A DNA stretch of 64,000 nucleotides from NCBI RefSeq assembly GCF_034006335.1, contig NZ_JAWDIQ010000001.1. One strand, 5' to 3'. Source of the DNA: Paracerasibacillus soli (lineage in GTDB: Bacteria > Bacillota > Bacilli > Bacillales > Amphibacillaceae). The stretch's first letter is position 1. Every line of letters begins with the position of its first letter. A model generated the notes under the pieces. That model did no database searches and was not told the DNA's origin. It was given only the letters and a program-made list of their open reading frames with translations. This document shows, piece by piece, positions 40,181 to 51,670 of this stretch. Position numbers and translations under genes: made by a program.

Positions 40181-40744
40181 TTGAAAACAGAAGAAATCAA
40201 AACTCAATCAGAGACAGAGAGATTGGTATTAAGACCTTTACAGAATCAGGATTATGAACGATGGCTGGAGGGTTGCCGTGGACGACTTCCTTCACAATAT
40301 AAATACGATGACGAAAAAATGGACCTGAGTGGATGGACACAGGAAAAATTTAACAATGACGTAGTTACAAATCTTCAACTGTTAGCTGATCGGGACGAAG
40401 CGTACGTTTTTGGCGTTTTTCGAAAGTCGGATAAGAAACATATTGGTAAGGTTGAATTTTGCACGATTATGAGAGACGAATTCCAGTGGGGACTCTTAGG
40501 GTATACCATTCATAATCAATATTGGCGTAAAGGTTATGGGAAAGAGGCAGTAAAAGAAGCGTTGAATATGGCTTTTCAAAACCTTCATTTCCATCGCATT
40601 GAGGCTCATATAAATGTCGATAATAAGCCCTCTATCAAATTAGCCGAAAGTGTAGGAATGGAATTTGAATGCACTAGGAAAGGATTCATATATGAATTTG
40701 AAGAGTGGACCGACAATCTGGTGTATTACATGAATTCAAAATAA
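40181..40744 (+). CDS. GNAT-family N-acetyltransferase (RimJ/RimL type)
   Basis: 187 residues from the TTG at 40181 after CTAAGGAGATATCACA. It starts TESERLVLRPLQNQDYERWL, the usual RimJ/RimL opening, and has the acetyl-CoA-binding loop QYWRKGYGKEAVKEAL (R-x-x-G-x-G/A) followed by LHFHRIEAHINVDNKPSIKL AE. The ending TRKGFIYEFEEWTDNLVYYM is also typical. It acetylates a protein N-terminus or a small amine; the substrate cannot be read from the sequence. Element C begins 14 bases after the stop. Confidence 0.85.
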   Translation: MKTEEIKTQSETERLVLRPLQNQDYERWLEGCRGRLPSQYKYDDEKMDLSGWTQEKFNNDVVTNLQLLADRDEAYVFGVFRKSDKKHIGKVEFCTIMRDEFQWGLLGYTIHNQYWRKGYGKEAVKEALNMAFQNLHFHRIEAHINVDNKPSIKLAESVGMEFECTRKGFIYEFEEWTDNLVYYMNSK

Positions 40745-40758
40745 GCTACCTACATTGG

Positions 40759-41229
40759 TGTCTAGTTAAAATAAACAATTCCTAATTAAAATAAATATTT
40801 CCGATTTCGGATCGGGATCAAATAATTTCTCAGGTTTTTCCAATAAAAGCCCGGGGTTTTTTATGCCCTTTTCAATATCCTTTCAATATCTTTTTAATAG
40901 TTTCTTCATAAAAATATTATTACTATAATCCTCGTCAATACAGGGTTTATCAAACTCCCACTCAGGATTGATACCAATAAATAATCCAATACTTGTCCAA
41001 TATTTTTTCTACTTTTCTCTTTTTGTTTTCCTTTATCCAATCTTCCTTTCATTATGCAACAATTTTCGGAGAACTTTATTTTAAAAATGAAAAAAAAAAA
41101 ATGAAAAACAGGCCGAAAAACGGTCATTTTGAACCAAAAATTGTCCGAGATGGGGGTTCTGTCGGTAAACTTTATTTTAACTCGAACGGTGGAATGCGGG
41201 TTTTCGGAGGAGTTTATTTTGATTGTACA
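40759..41229. mobile_element. MITE-like element C, 471 bp
   Basis: Left end TGTCTAGTTAAAATAAACAA and a second subsite AATTAAAATAAATATTTCCG, then the same GC hairpin and TTTTTTATGCCC as in B. Right end: CTGTCGGTAAACTTTATTTT AACTCG and GGAGTTTATTTTGATTGTAC A. More than half is clearly alignable with B and A. No transposase gene. Confidence 0.7.
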
Positions 41230-41548
41230 GGAATAAATATTGATATAACAAGGTTTTAAGAAGAAGCATCTATTTTGTCAACTTGGCGAAATAGATGTCT
41301 TTCTGTTTGTGGAAACAGAAACAAATCAAGAGCGTCTGAAAAATAACAAGGTTGAGTAGCCAGAAACAATAATCAACGAGGGAGTGGATAGAACAGATAT
41401 TGACTTTAATTTAACGAGTAACCTTTTAAATTAATACGTTAATCAGTATCATTACGTTATAATAGAGATATTATGATAGTTTTGTCGTACATTCATGAAC
41501 GATTTCTTATAAAATGAAAAATTATTTTAAGGGGAGGGTAAAGTAAAG
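41230..41548. other. Intergenic region before fic
   Basis: No gene seen. An imperfect hairpin near 41260-41310 (AGAAGCATCTATTTTG ... CGAAATAGATGTCTTTCT) has the form of a terminator. A good ribosome binding site (AAGGGGAGGG) precedes the fic start. Confidence 0.45.
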
Positions 41549-41890
41549 GTGCTTGAAAATAAATTGGCTATTACGAATTCAGCGGAACTAGCACGTGTGG
41601 AGGAAAAAAATAGTAAGAAAAAGGCTTTGGAAATGTTTGAAACTGGTTTTTTAAATTCTTTGGAAGTTGGAACATATAAAGCATTATCGAAAGTTCATTA
41701 TTATCTATTCGGAGACATTTATGAGTTCGCTGGAAAAATACGAGATGTAAATATTGCAAAAGGTAATTTTCGTTTTGCACCTGTGATATATCTAGAAGTT
41801 GCCCTTCAAAATATTGAAAAAATGCCTCAATCCACTTTTGATGAAATTATTGAAAAATGTTGAGATGAATATCGCTCATCCTTTTAGAGA
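41549..41890 (+). pseudogene. fic: Fic-family protein, 5' half, cut by the Tn5397-like element
   Basis: GTG at 41549 after AAGGGGAGGG. It reads MLENKLAITNSAELARVEEK, then VHYYLFGDIYEFAGKIRDVN and FRFAPVIYLE, typical for Fic/DOC proteins. After a small indel near 41858 it continues VEMNIAHPFR and stops matching at the GA at 41889-41890, in the middle of the Fic motif HPFxxGNGR. The other half starts at 59885. Fic enzymes usually AMPylate a target through the HPF motif and can act as toxins. Inactive here because of the insertion. Confidence 0.85.
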
Positions 41891-42199
41891 TGGAAATGTA
41901 CCATCAAGACACCTGCTAAGAACCGCATAACAGCAGGCAAACAACTTCATATCAAAATTTAAAATTGAATAAATACATATAAAGAGCCATTTGATTTTTC
42001 ATATCAAGTGGTTTTTGTTATGTATATGGAGCAAGACGCTTACTAATTCCATTATGGGAAATAGGAGCGTCTATTTTTTTACCCAATTTTGAAAGGACGT
42101 GATACCACGAAAGCAAAAAATCAAGGTCGTTCCCCACCCAATAGACCATCAAACAAATTAGATTCATGAAACCATTAAACAGAAAGGATAGGTAAAAAT
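41891..42199. other. Left-end region of the conjugative element
   Basis: No intact gene. A hairpin with T-run (CCATTTGAT / ATCAAGTGG then TTTTT, about 41985-42012) points away from the left end. A short stretch near 42099-42160 resembles the orf24 region of Tn916 but has no usable start. Confidence 0.5.
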
Positions 42200-42514
42200 A
42201 TGGAACTTAAATTTGTCATTCCCAACATGGAAAAAACATTCGGAAACTTAGAATTTGCTGGCGAGGATAAAATCGTACAGCGAAGAATCAACGGACAGCT
42301 TACTATCTTATCAAGAAGCTATAACCTCTATTCAGATGTTCAAAGAGCAGATGATATTGTGGTGGTACTTCCTGCTGAAGCTGGCGAAAAACATTTCAGT
42401 TTTGAAGAAAAAGTAAAGCTCGTCAATCCACGTATTACTGCCGAGGGCTACAAAATCGGTACTCGTGGCTTTACGAACTACATCTTAGAAGCTGACGACA
42501 TGATTAAGGAATAG
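42200..42514 (+). CDS. orf23: Tn916 Orf23-like protein (YdcP family)
   Basis: 104 residues, MELKFVIPNMEKTFGNLEFA, intact, with AAAGGATAGG upstream. YdcP-family proteins are conserved at the head of Tn916-type transfer operons and are needed or helpful for conjugation; biochemistry is not settled. The ending GTRGFTNYILEADDMIKE matches the Tn916 protein closely. First gene of the transfer operon. Confidence 0.9.
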   Translation: MELKFVIPNMEKTFGNLEFAGEDKIVQRRINGQLTILSRSYNLYSDVQRADDIVVVLPAEAGEKHFSFEEKVKLVNPRITAEGYKIGTRGFTNYILEADDMIKE

Positions 42515-42535
42515 AAAGAAAGAGAGGAAAACATT

Positions 42536-42919
42536 ATGAGATTAGCCAATGGCATTGTTTTAAAAAGACGCTACGTTTGGGGAATTAAAGTTCTCTGCAC
42601 TCCGACGTGAAGTAAGAATCCAAAATGAAGACGGTCGGTATCAGATGAAATCAAAGAGCGTACCTATGACCTTAAATCCAAAGGACAAGGACGTATGATT
42701 CAAGTGAGTATTCCTGCCAGTGTTCCACTGAAAGAGTTTGACTATAACGCACGAGTGGAGCTTATCAATCCTGTTGCTGATACGGTGGCTACTGCTACTT
42801 TTCAAGGGGCAGATGTGGACTGGTATATCAAGGCTGACGATATTGTGCTAACAAAGGATTCTAATTCCTTTAGAACACAACCTCAACCAAAGAAAGAACC
42901 TGTTATAGATAAACAGTAG
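42536..42919 (+). pseudogene. orf22: Tn916 Orf22-like protein (YdcP family), two or more indels
   Basis: The ATG at 42536 (MRLANGIVL) follows AGAGAGGAAAACATT. Compared with Tn916 orf22 bases are lost near 42556-42572 (before TTTGGGGAATTAAAG) and near 42642 (GACGGTCGG where GACGGCTCGG is expected). From GRMIQVSIPASVPLKEFDYN on the protein is intact to PKKEPVIDKQ. A second YdcP paralogue following orf23 is standard for the family. Confidence 0.85.
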
Positions 42920-42951
42920 CACTTCCGTTAGAGAGAAGGAGGATTTTACCC

Positions 42952-44336
42952 ATGAAACAGCGTGGTAAAAGGATTCGCCCATCGGATAAAGATTTAGTCT
43001 TTCATTTTACGATTGCTTCACTTCTGCCTGTTTTCCTGCTGGTTGTCGGACTGTTTCATGTGAAGACAATCCAGCAGATCAACTGGCAGGATTTAGACCT
43101 ACTACAAGTAGATAAGATTGACATTCCCTATTTAGTTATCAGTTTCAGTGTCGCAATTCTTGTTTGCTTGTTAGGTGCTTTTATATTCAGAAGATACAAG
43201 TACGATATGTTCAAACAGCTACAGCACCGTCAAAAGCTGGCGAAGATGATTCTTGAAAACAAGTGGTATGAATCAGAACAAGTCAAAACTGATGGTTTCT
43301 TCAAGGATAGTACCAGTCGGACAAAGGAAAAGATAACCTACTTTCCCAAAATGTATTATCGCCTTAAAGATGGCTTGATAAGTATACGTGTTGAAATCAT
43401 GCTGGGGAAATATCAAGACCAGCTCTTACACTTGGAAAAGAAGCTGGAAAGTGGCTTGTACTGTGAGCTGACCGACAAGGAGCTAAAGGATTCTTATGTA
43501 GAATATACCTTGCTCTATGACACCATAGCCAATCGACTTTCCATTGATGAAGTACAAGCCAAAGATGGCAAGTTACGCTTAATGACAAATGTCTGGTGGA
43601 ATATGACAAACTCCCTCACATGCTGATTGCTGGGGGAACTGGTGGCGGTAAGACCTACTTCATTTTGACACTGATTGAAGCTCTACTTCATACCAATTCA
43701 AAACTGACTATCCTTGACCCAAAGAATGCTGATCTTGCAGACTTAGGCTCTGTGATGGGAAATGTCTACTACAGGAAAGACGATATGCTTTCCTGCATTG
43801 ACCGTTTCTATGATGAAATGATGAAACGCAGTGAAGTTATGAAAAAGATGGAAAACTACAAGACAGGCGAAAACTATGCTTACTTAGGATTGCCAGCTCA
43901 TTTTCTTATCTTTGATGAATATGTGGCTTTTATGGAAATGCTGGGAACAAAGGAAAATACCGCAGTGCTTAACAAGCTCAAACAGATTGTTATGTTAGGT
44001 CGTCAAGCTGGATTCTTTCTGATACTGGCTTGTCAAAGACCCGACGCAAAATATTTAGGCGACGGAATCAGAGACCAGTTTAATTTTAGAGTGGCTTTAG
44101 GTCGTATGTCTGAAATGGGCTATGGCATGATGTTTGGAAGTGACGTACAGAAAGACTTTTTCCTAAAGCAGATTAAAGGACGTGGTTATGTTGATGTTGG
44201 AACAAGTGTCATCTCTGAATTTTATACTCCCCTTGTACCTAAAGGACATGATTTCTTAGAGGAAATAAAAAGGTTATCCCACAGCAAACAGGACACGCAG
44301 GCGACGTGCGAAGCGGAAGTCGCAGGTGTGGACTAA
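42952..44336 (+). pseudogene. orf21: Tn916 Orf21-like FtsK/SpoIIIE coupling ATPase (TcpA), one base missing
   Basis: Starts MKQRGKRIRPSDKDLVFHFT after GAAGGAGGA; two membrane helices lie in the first 90 residues. One G is missing at 43598-43599; repair gives MTNVWWEYDKLPHMLIAGGT GGGKTYF with Walker A. Walker B is HFLIFDEYVAFMEM, and LACQRPDAKYLGDGIRDQFN is conserved. It pumps DNA or couples the relaxosome to the conjugation channel at the membrane. About 461 residues, the normal length. oriT follows. Confidence 0.9.
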
Positions 44337-44339
44337 TCT

Positions 44340-44430
44340 TGCTGGCTGGTGTGGCGACAGCCACGCCAGCACTTAACCCCCCGTATCTAACAGGGGGTAC
44401 AAATGACAGGAAACAGGCAAAAAAATAGTA
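44340..44430 (+). other. oriT: Origin of transfer (oriT), Tn916 type
   Basis: It lies between orf21 and orf20, where the Tn916 oriT maps. It contains the inverted repeat CCCCCC-GTATCTAACA-GGGGG (44377-44397) and a preceding GC hairpin GCTGGCTGGTGTGGC / GCCACGCCAGC. The relaxase Orf20 is expected to nick here. Confidence 0.75.
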
Positions 44431-44525
44431 GAAAATCCTTTGGTTACAAGGGATTTAGAAAATTTCGGTGTATGTCAAATGAGCTTTAAAAGTTGACATA
44501 CGCCTTTTTGATTGGAGGAATTTCA

Positions 44526-45714
44526 CTGAATGAACAAACTTGGGTACAGCATTTAAAGGAAAAACGCTTATCTTATGGACTTTCTCAAAACCGACTGGCT
44601 ATTGCTACAGGCATTACAAGGCAATATCTTAGCGACATTGAAACTGGCAAGGTCAAGCCATCAGACGAATTACAACTGGCACTTTTAGAAACGCTGGAAC
44701 GCTTCAATCCCGACGCTCCCCTTGAAATGCTCTTTGACTATGTAAGGATTCGGTTTCCAACAACAGACGTACAGCATGTGGTCGAGGACGTTTTACGATT
44801 GAAACTTTCCTATATGCTCCATGAAGACTATGGCTTCTATTCCTATACCGAACATTATGCTTTAGGCAATATTTTCGTCCTATGCTCTCATGAGCTGGAT
44901 AAAGGGGTTCTAGTGGAATTGAAAGGTCGTGGGTGCAGACAATTTGAAAGCTATCTCTTAGCACAACAAAGAAGCTGGTATGAGTTCTTTATGGACGCTT
45001 TGGTGGCTAGTGGCGTGATGAAACGCCTTGACCTTGCCATCAACGATAAACAGGGATTTTGAATATTCCCATACTGACGGAAAAATGCCGACAGGAAGAG
45101 TGTATTTCGGTGTTCCGCAGTTTCAAGAGCTATCGCAGTGGCGAACTGGTACGCAAAGATGAAAAGGAATGTATGGGAAACACACTTTATATCGGTTCAT
45201 TACAAAGCGAAGTCTATTTCTGTATCTATGAAAAGGACTATGAGCAGTACAAGAAAAATGATATTCCCATTGAAGACGCAGAGGTTAAAAACCGTTTTGA
45301 AATCCGACTAAAAAATGAGCGTGCCTATTATGCAGTACGTGATTTACTTGCCTATGATAATCAGAGCATACAGCTTTTAAGATTATCAATCGGTATATCC
45401 GCTTTGTGGATAAGGACGATTCAAAAGCACGTTCCGATTGGAAACTCAATGAAGAATGGGCATGGTTTATTGGAAACAATCGTGAACGATTAAAACTAAC
45501 CACAAAACCAGAGCCTTACTCTTTCCAAAGGACACTAAACTGGCTATCTCATCAAGTCGCCCCGACCTTAAAGGTTGCTATTACACTTGATGAAATTAAC
45601 CAGACGCAGGTTGTGAAAGACATTCTCGACCATGCGAAACTGACAGACCGACACAAGCAGATTTTAAAGCAACAGTCGGTAAAAGAACAGGACGTGATAA
45701 CGAACAAAAAATAA
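44526..45714 (+). pseudogene. orf20: Tn916 Orf20-like relaxase (MobT), two single-base deletions
   Basis: The likely start is CTG at 44526 (LNEQTWVQHLKEKRLSYGLS), eight bases after GGAGG. An N-terminal XRE-type helix-turn-helix (ATGITRQYLSDIETGKVKPS) is followed by the Rep_trans domain. One A is missing at 45048-45050 (GATAAACAGG for GATAAAACAGG), one C near 45362 (repaired YDNPEHTAFKIINRYIRF). Apart from these the protein follows Tn916 Orf20 to SVKEQDVITNKK. It nicks oriT in a HUH-independent way and starts transfer. Confidence 0.88.
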
Positions 45715-45756
45715 CTTAAATACAAATTTACTGAATACAGAAAGGAGAACATTTTT

Positions 45757-45978
45757 ATGAATTTTGGACAAAACCTTTATAACTGGTTTCTATCAAATGC
45801 TCAATCACTGGTACTTTTAGCAATCGTTGTAATTGGCTTGTATCTTGGCTTCAAGCGTGAGTTTAGTAAACTGATTGGCTTTCTCATCATTGCGATTATT
45901 GCGGTGGGCTTGGTGTTCAACGCTGCTGGAGTAAAAGACATTTTATTAGAGCTATTTAATCGCATTATCGGTGCTTAA
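45757..45978 (+). CDS. orf19: Tn916 Orf19-like small membrane protein
   Basis: 73 residues, intact: MNFGQNLYNWFLSNAQSLVL, then FKREFSKLIGFLIIAIIAVG. Two membrane helices. The ribosome binding site is AAAGGAGAA. It is part of the mating channel region of Tn916-like elements; its exact role is unknown. Confidence 0.9.
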   Translation: MNFGQNLYNWFLSNAQSLVLLAIVVIGLYLGFKREFSKLIGFLIIAIIAVGLVFNAAGVKDILLELFNRIIGA

Positions 45979-46094
45979 ATTAAACCGTTATTTTGTGGAA
46001 TATAAGTGGTTTTCTTATGTTCCGCAAAAGAATGGCACACCAAACGAAGTGCGGTAGGGATTTTTGAATCTCTACACAGAAAGGACGTGAACAC

Positions 46095-46592
46095 ATGGAC
46101 GATATGCAAGTCTATATTGCCAACTTAGGTAAATACAATGAAGGAGAATTAGTCGGTGCTTGGTTTACCTTTCCCATTGATTTTGAAGAAGTCAAAGAGA
46201 AAATCGGCTTGAATGATGAATACGAGGAATACGCCATTCACGATTATGAGTTACCCTTTACGGTTGACGAATACACTTCTATTGGCGAACTCAATCGCCT
46301 ATGGGAAATGGTATCGGAGTTGCCAGAGGAACTACAATCCGAGCTATCTGCTCTGCTCACTCATTTTTCAAGTATTGAGGAACTAAGCGAACATCAAGAG
46401 GATATTATTATTCACTCGGATTGTGATGATATGGAAGATGTTGCCCGTTACTACATTGAAGAAACTGGTGCTTTAGGCGAAGTACCAGCCAGTCTTCAAA
46501 ACTATATTGATTACGAATCCTATGGTCGTGATTTAGAACTTTCGGGAACATTCATTTCTACCAATCATGGGATTTTTGAAATCACTCATTAA
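46095..46592 (+). CDS. ardA: ArdA antirestriction protein
   Basis: 165 residues, intact (Tn916 orf18): MDDMQVYIANLGKYNEGELV, then FTVDEYTSIGELNRLW. ArdA mimics DNA with many Asp and Glu residues and blocks type I restriction enzymes when the element enters a new host. The acidic composition is obvious in EVKEKIGLNDEYEEYAIHDY. Confidence 0.95.
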   Translation: MDDMQVYIANLGKYNEGELVGAWFTFPIDFEEVKEKIGLNDEYEEYAIHDYELPFTVDEYTSIGELNRLWEMVSELPEELQSELSALLTHFSSIEELSEHQEDIIIHSDCDDMEDVARYYIEETGALGEVPASLQNYIDYESYGRDLELSGTFISTNHGIFEITH

Positions 46593-46678
46593 GTCTGTCG
46601 GTACATTACTACTGGCAGAGTTTCTTGTTTGCGGGTAGCTTAAACAGCTATCCCTATTTTTATGAAAGGATTGATTCT

Positions 46679-47071
46679 ATGAAGAAAATACGAAGCTATA
46701 CCAGTATTTGGTCTGTTGAGAAAGTGCTGTACTCCATAAACGATTTTAGACTTCCGTTTCCCATAACCTTTACGCAAATGACGTGGTTTGTCGTGTCACT
46801 GTTTGCGGTTATGATACTTGGCAACGTGCCACCTCTTTCCATGATTGAGGGAGCATTTCTCAAATACTTTGGGATTCCTGTCGCTTTCACATGGTTTATG
46901 TCTACAAAAACCTTTGATGGTAAAAAGCCTTATGGATTTTTAAAGTCTGTCATTGCTTATGCACTGCGACCAAAGCTGACCTATGCAGGGAAAAAAGTAA
47001 CCCTTGGCAGAAATCAGCCACAAGAAGCCATTACAGCAGTTAGGAGTGAATTTTATGGCATATCCAATTAA
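46679..47071 (+). CDS. orf17: Tn916 Orf17-like TcpE-family membrane protein
   Basis: 130 residues from the ATG at 46679 (MKKIRSYTSIWSVEKVLYSI) after AAAGGATT. Two membrane helices (MTWFVVSLFAVMILGNVPPL, FLKYFGIPVAFTWFM). TcpE-like proteins are conserved parts of the Gram-positive conjugation machine. The end overlaps the start of orf16. Confidence 0.9.
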   Translation: MKKIRSYTSIWSVEKVLYSINDFRLPFPITFTQMTWFVVSLFAVMILGNVPPLSMIEGAFLKYFGIPVAFTWFMSTKTFDGKKPYGFLKSVIAYALRPKLTYAGKKVTLGRNQPQEAITAVRSEFYGISN

Positions 47072-49503
47072 ATACATTGAAAATAATCTTGACCTGGAAT
47101 AAAGATGGCGAATGTTACGCCTATTATGAGCTTGTTCCTTACAATTACTCATTTCTAAGTCCAGAACAGAAAATACAAGTGCATGATTCTTTCAGACAGC
47201 TTATCGCACAAAATCGTGATGGCAAGATTCATGCCTTACAAATCAGTACAGAATCCAGCATACGTTCAGCACAAGAGCGTTCTAAAAATGAAGTCACTGG
47301 CAAGCTCAAAGCGATTGCCTATGACAAAATCGACCAACAGACAGACGCTTTAATATCCATGATTGGCGAAAATCAAGTGGATTACCGTTTCTTTATCGGC
47401 TTTAAGTTGCTTCTCAACGATCAGGAGTTTTCCATGAAAAGTCTTACCGTTGAAGCCAAAAATGCTTTGTCTGATTTTGTCTATGATGTGAACCATAAGT
47501 TAATGGGAGATTTTGTCAGCATGAGTAATGATGAAATCCTGCGTTTTCAGAAGATGGAAAAGCTCTTGGAAAATAAAATCTCTCGTCGTTTCAAAATCCG
47601 CAGACTGAATAAGGACGACTTCGGCTATCTGATTGAACATCTTTACGGACAGACAGGTACAGCTTATGAAGATTATGAGTATCATCTATCAAAGAAGAAG
47701 CTGGATAATGAAACCTTGATTAAATACTATGACCTCATCAAGCCTACTCGCTGTTTAATAGAAGAAAAACAGCGATACTTGAAAATCCAGCAGGAAGATG
47801 AAACCGTCTATGTGGCTTATTTTACCATTAACAGTATTGTCGGAGAGCTGGACTTTCCATCAAGTGAAATTTTCTATTACCAGCAACAACAATTTACCTT
47901 TCCCATTGACACGTCCATGAATGTGGAAATCGTGGCAAATTGTAAAGCATTAAGCACCGTTCGCAATAAAAAGAAAGAGTTGAAAGATTTAGATAATCAC
48001 GCATGGCAAAGTGATAATGAAACCAGCTCCAATGTGGCAGAAGCCTTGGATAGTGTAAATGAGCTGGAAACCAATTTAGACCAATCCAAAGAATCTATGT
48101 ACAAACTCTCTTATGTGGTTCGGGTTTCTGCTAATGATTTGGACGAGTTGAAACGTCGCTGTAATGAAGTGAAAGACTTTTACGACGATTTGTCTGTGAA
48201 ACTGGTTCGACCTTTTGGCGATATGCTGGGCTTACATGAAGAATTTCTGCCAGCAAGCAAAAGATATATGAATGACTATATTCAATATGTAACTTCTGAT
48301 TTCCTCGCTGGACTTGGCTTTGGTGCTACGCAAATGCTGGGCGAAAATGAAGGGATTTATGTTGGCTATAGCTTAGATACAGGACGCAATGTGTATCTCA
48401 AACCAGCGCTTGCCAGTCAAGGGGTTAAGGGTTCAGTAACCAATGCGTTAGCGTCGGCTTTTGTTGGCTCGCTGGGTGGTGGTAAATCCTTTGCGAATAA
48501 CCTTATCGTCTATTATGCAGTGCTTTATGGAGCACAAGCAGTGATTGTTGACCCAAAGGCGGAACGTGGCAGATGGAAAGAAACGCTTCCAGAAATCGCT
48601 CACGAGATTAACATTGTGAATCTCACTTCTGATGAGAAAAGCAAAGGACTGCTTGACCCTTATGTAATTATGAAAAATCCAAAAGATTCTGAATCACTGG
48701 CTATTGATATTCTGACATTCCTTACAGGGATATCCTCACGAGATTCTGAACGTTTTCCCGTACTACGGAAAGCGATTCGTGCAGTAACCAATAGTGAAGT
48801 GCGTGGACTTCTTAAAGTCATTGAGGAATTGCGGGTCGAGGGAACACCAACAAGCACCAGTATCGCTGACCATATCGAGAGCTTTACGGATTATGATTTT
48901 GCACATCTCTTATTCAGTGATGGCTATGTCGAACAATCTATCAGTCTTGAAAAACAGCTCAACATTATACAGGTGGTGGATTTGGTATTACCTGATAAGG
49001 AAACAAGTTTTGAGGAATACACGACAATGGAACTATTATCCGTTGCTATGTTAATTGTCATTAGCACCTTTGCGTTGGATTTTATCCATTCAGACAGAAG
49101 CCTTTTCAAGATTGTAGACCTTGACGAAGCATGGAGTTTCTTACAGGTGGCACAAGGTAAAACCTTATCTATGAAGTTAGTAAGAGCTGGACGTGCTATG
49201 AATGCAGGTGTCTATTTTGTTACTCAAAATACAGATGACCTTTTAGATGAAAAATTGAAAAATAATCTTGGTTTGAAGTTTGCCTTTCGTTCCACTGATA
49301 TCAACGAAATTAAAAAGACCTTAGCTTTTTTTGGAGTTGACCCAGAAGGACAAAACAATCAGAAGCGACTTCGTGACTTAGAGAACGGACAATGCCTTAT
49401 CAGTGATTTATATGGTCGTGTCGGTGTGATACAGTTCCACCCAGTCTTTGAAGAATTACTTCATGCTTTTGATACCAGACCGCCTGTGAGAAAAGAGGTG
49501 TAA
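47055..49503 (+). pseudogene. orf16: Tn916 Orf16-like VirB4/TcpF conjugation ATPase (indel after codon 12)
   Basis: The true start is the ATG at 47055 (MAYPIKYIENNL) inside the end of orf17. One indel near 47083-47092 (CTTGACCTGGAATAAAG) throws it out of frame; the rest, WNKDGECYAYYELVPYNYSF onward, is open for about 800 residues. Walker A is FVGSLGGGKSFANNLIVYYA, Walker B FKIVDLDEAWSFLQ; VYFVTQNTDDLLDEKLKNNL is conserved. It powers the mating channel. About 815 residues as in Tn916. Confidence 0.9.
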
Positions 49504-51670
49504 TGATGGTACAGAAATTAAAATCAAACTGGACTCTGAAGCGTCTAAATAAAGTGGCAATGACAGTGGTTTTATCACTCGTGATTGCCATTTTTCTTTT
49601 AGCAATGTTGGGAACAGTGGTTCAAGCTGCGGGCTTGGTAGATGATACGGTCAATGTAGCAAATGAATACAGCCGATACCCACTTGAAAACTATCAACTG
49701 GATTTTTATGTTGATAATAGCTGGGGCTGGCTACCGTGGAACTGGTCGGACGGGATTGGAAAACAGGTCATGTATGGACTATATGCTATTACCAATTTTA
49801 TTTGGACAATCAGTCTTTATGTTTCCAATGCGACTGGCTACTTAGTTCAAGAAGCCTATTCCCTCGACTTCATTTCTGCTACAGCAGATTCCATTGGCAA
49901 GAATATGCAGACCCTTGCAGGAGTTACGCCTAGCGGACTATCAACAGAGGGATTCTATGTTGGATTCCTCTTACTCTTGATTTTGGTTCTTGGGGTTTAT
50001 GTTGTCTATACAGGACTGATAAAAAGAGAAACTACAAAAGCGATTCATGCCATTGTGAACTTTGTCATGGTATTTATCCTATCAGCTTCCTTTATTGCCT
50101 ATGCTCCGACTACATTAAAAAAATCAATGATTTTTCATCAGACATCAGTCAAGCCAGCTTATCATTAGGAACGAAAATCGTCATGCCCCATTCAGACAGT
50201 CAAGGAAATGACAGTGTGGACTTGATACGTGACAGCCTATTTTCCATACAGGTTCAACAACCGTGGCTACTGCTTCAATACAACAGTTCAGACATTGAAA
50301 GTATTGGTGCTGACCGTGTGGAAAGTCTACTTTCAACCAGTCCAGACAGTAATAATGGAGAAGACAGAGAAAAAATTGTAGCAGAAGAAATCGAAGACAG
50401 AAACAATGTGAACATGACGATTACAAAAACTATTAACCGTTTGGGTACAGTCTTCTTTCTCTTTGTATTCAATATCGGGATTTCTATATTCGTATTCCTA
50501 CTAACAGGAATCATGATTTTCTCGCAGGTACTTTTTATCATCTATGCCATGTTTCTACCTGTTAGCTTTATTTTAAGCATGATTCCGTCCTTTGATGGTA
50601 TGTCAAAACGAGCCATTATCAAACTCTTTAATACCATTTTGACACGAGCTGGAATCACGCTGATTATTACGACAGCCTTTAGTATTTCAACCATGCTCTA
50701 TACCTTATCGGCTGGTTATCCGTTCTTTTTGATTGCCTTTTTACAGATTGTGACCTTTGCAGGAATCTACTTCAAACTGAGCGATTTAATGAGTATGTTT
50801 TCGCTTCAAAGCAACGATTCTCAAAGTGTGGGAAGTCGTGTGATGAGAAAACCTCGTATGCTTATGCACGCTCATATGCACCGCCTACAGCGTAAACTTG
50901 GACGCTCCATGACAGCTTTAGGTGCTGGCTCTGCCATTGCCAGTGCTACAGGAAAACAAGGACAGTCGGGTAGTTCTGGTAGGACACAAGCAGATCACAC
51001 CCGTCCAACGGACAGGAAAAATCAACACTTGGAAAACGTATCGGACAAACAATCGGAGCAGTTGCTGATACCAAAGATAAAATCGTTGATTCTGCTGGTA
51101 ATCTCAAAGAACAGGTTAAGGATATTCCGACCAATGCAAGATATGCAGTGTATCAAGGAAAATCCAAAGCAAAAGAAAATGTTCGTGACCTAACTTCCAG
51201 TATTTCTCAAACCAGAAGCAGACAGAGCCAGCGGACGCAAGGAACAGCAGGAACAAAGACGCAAAACCATTGCAGAGCGTCGCTCTGAAATGGAACAGGT
51301 CAAACAGAAAAAACAGCCAGCTTCTTCCGTTCATGAAAGACCAGCTACTAAGCAAGAACAATCTCATGATGGACAGACCGCAAAACAATCTTCTATTCAG
51401 ACTTCACGCATGGAATCTCAACAAGCCAAACAGGAGCGTCCAGCAGTTAAGTCCGATTCTTTAAGTTTAAAAGCGGAACGACAAAACCGTACTACACAAG
51501 AAAGAACAGTTCAAAAGCCAGCAACTTCAACTACACCAGCAGACAGAGCTTCACAACGTCCAGTCACAAAAGAGCGTCCGTCTACTGTTCAAAGAGTTCA
51601 AAGCCAAAACCTTAGAAATAGACCACCAATAAAATCCGCCACTATCAAGAAAGGCAGTAAGAAACCATGA
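49503..51670 (+). pseudogene. orf15: Tn916 Orf15-like VirB6-type membrane protein (three frameshifts)
   Basis: Start ATGATG at 49503 shares a base with the orf16 stop. Several membrane helices follow (VVLSLVIAIFLLAMLGTVVQ, VGFLLLLILVLGVYVVYTGL, FFLFVFNIGISIFVFLLTGI). One G is missing near 50106 (repaired APDYIKKINDF), further indels lie near 51010-51020 and 51200-51290. The C-terminal ~200 residues are Gln/Lys/Ser-rich and disordered (EQVKQKKQPASSVHERPATK). It forms part of the membrane channel. About 720 residues when repaired. Confidence 0.87.

Noticed and set aside
40993..41259. 88-codon frame inside element C
   Set aside because: It spans the inverted transposon end and a poly-A run; composition follows the repeat.
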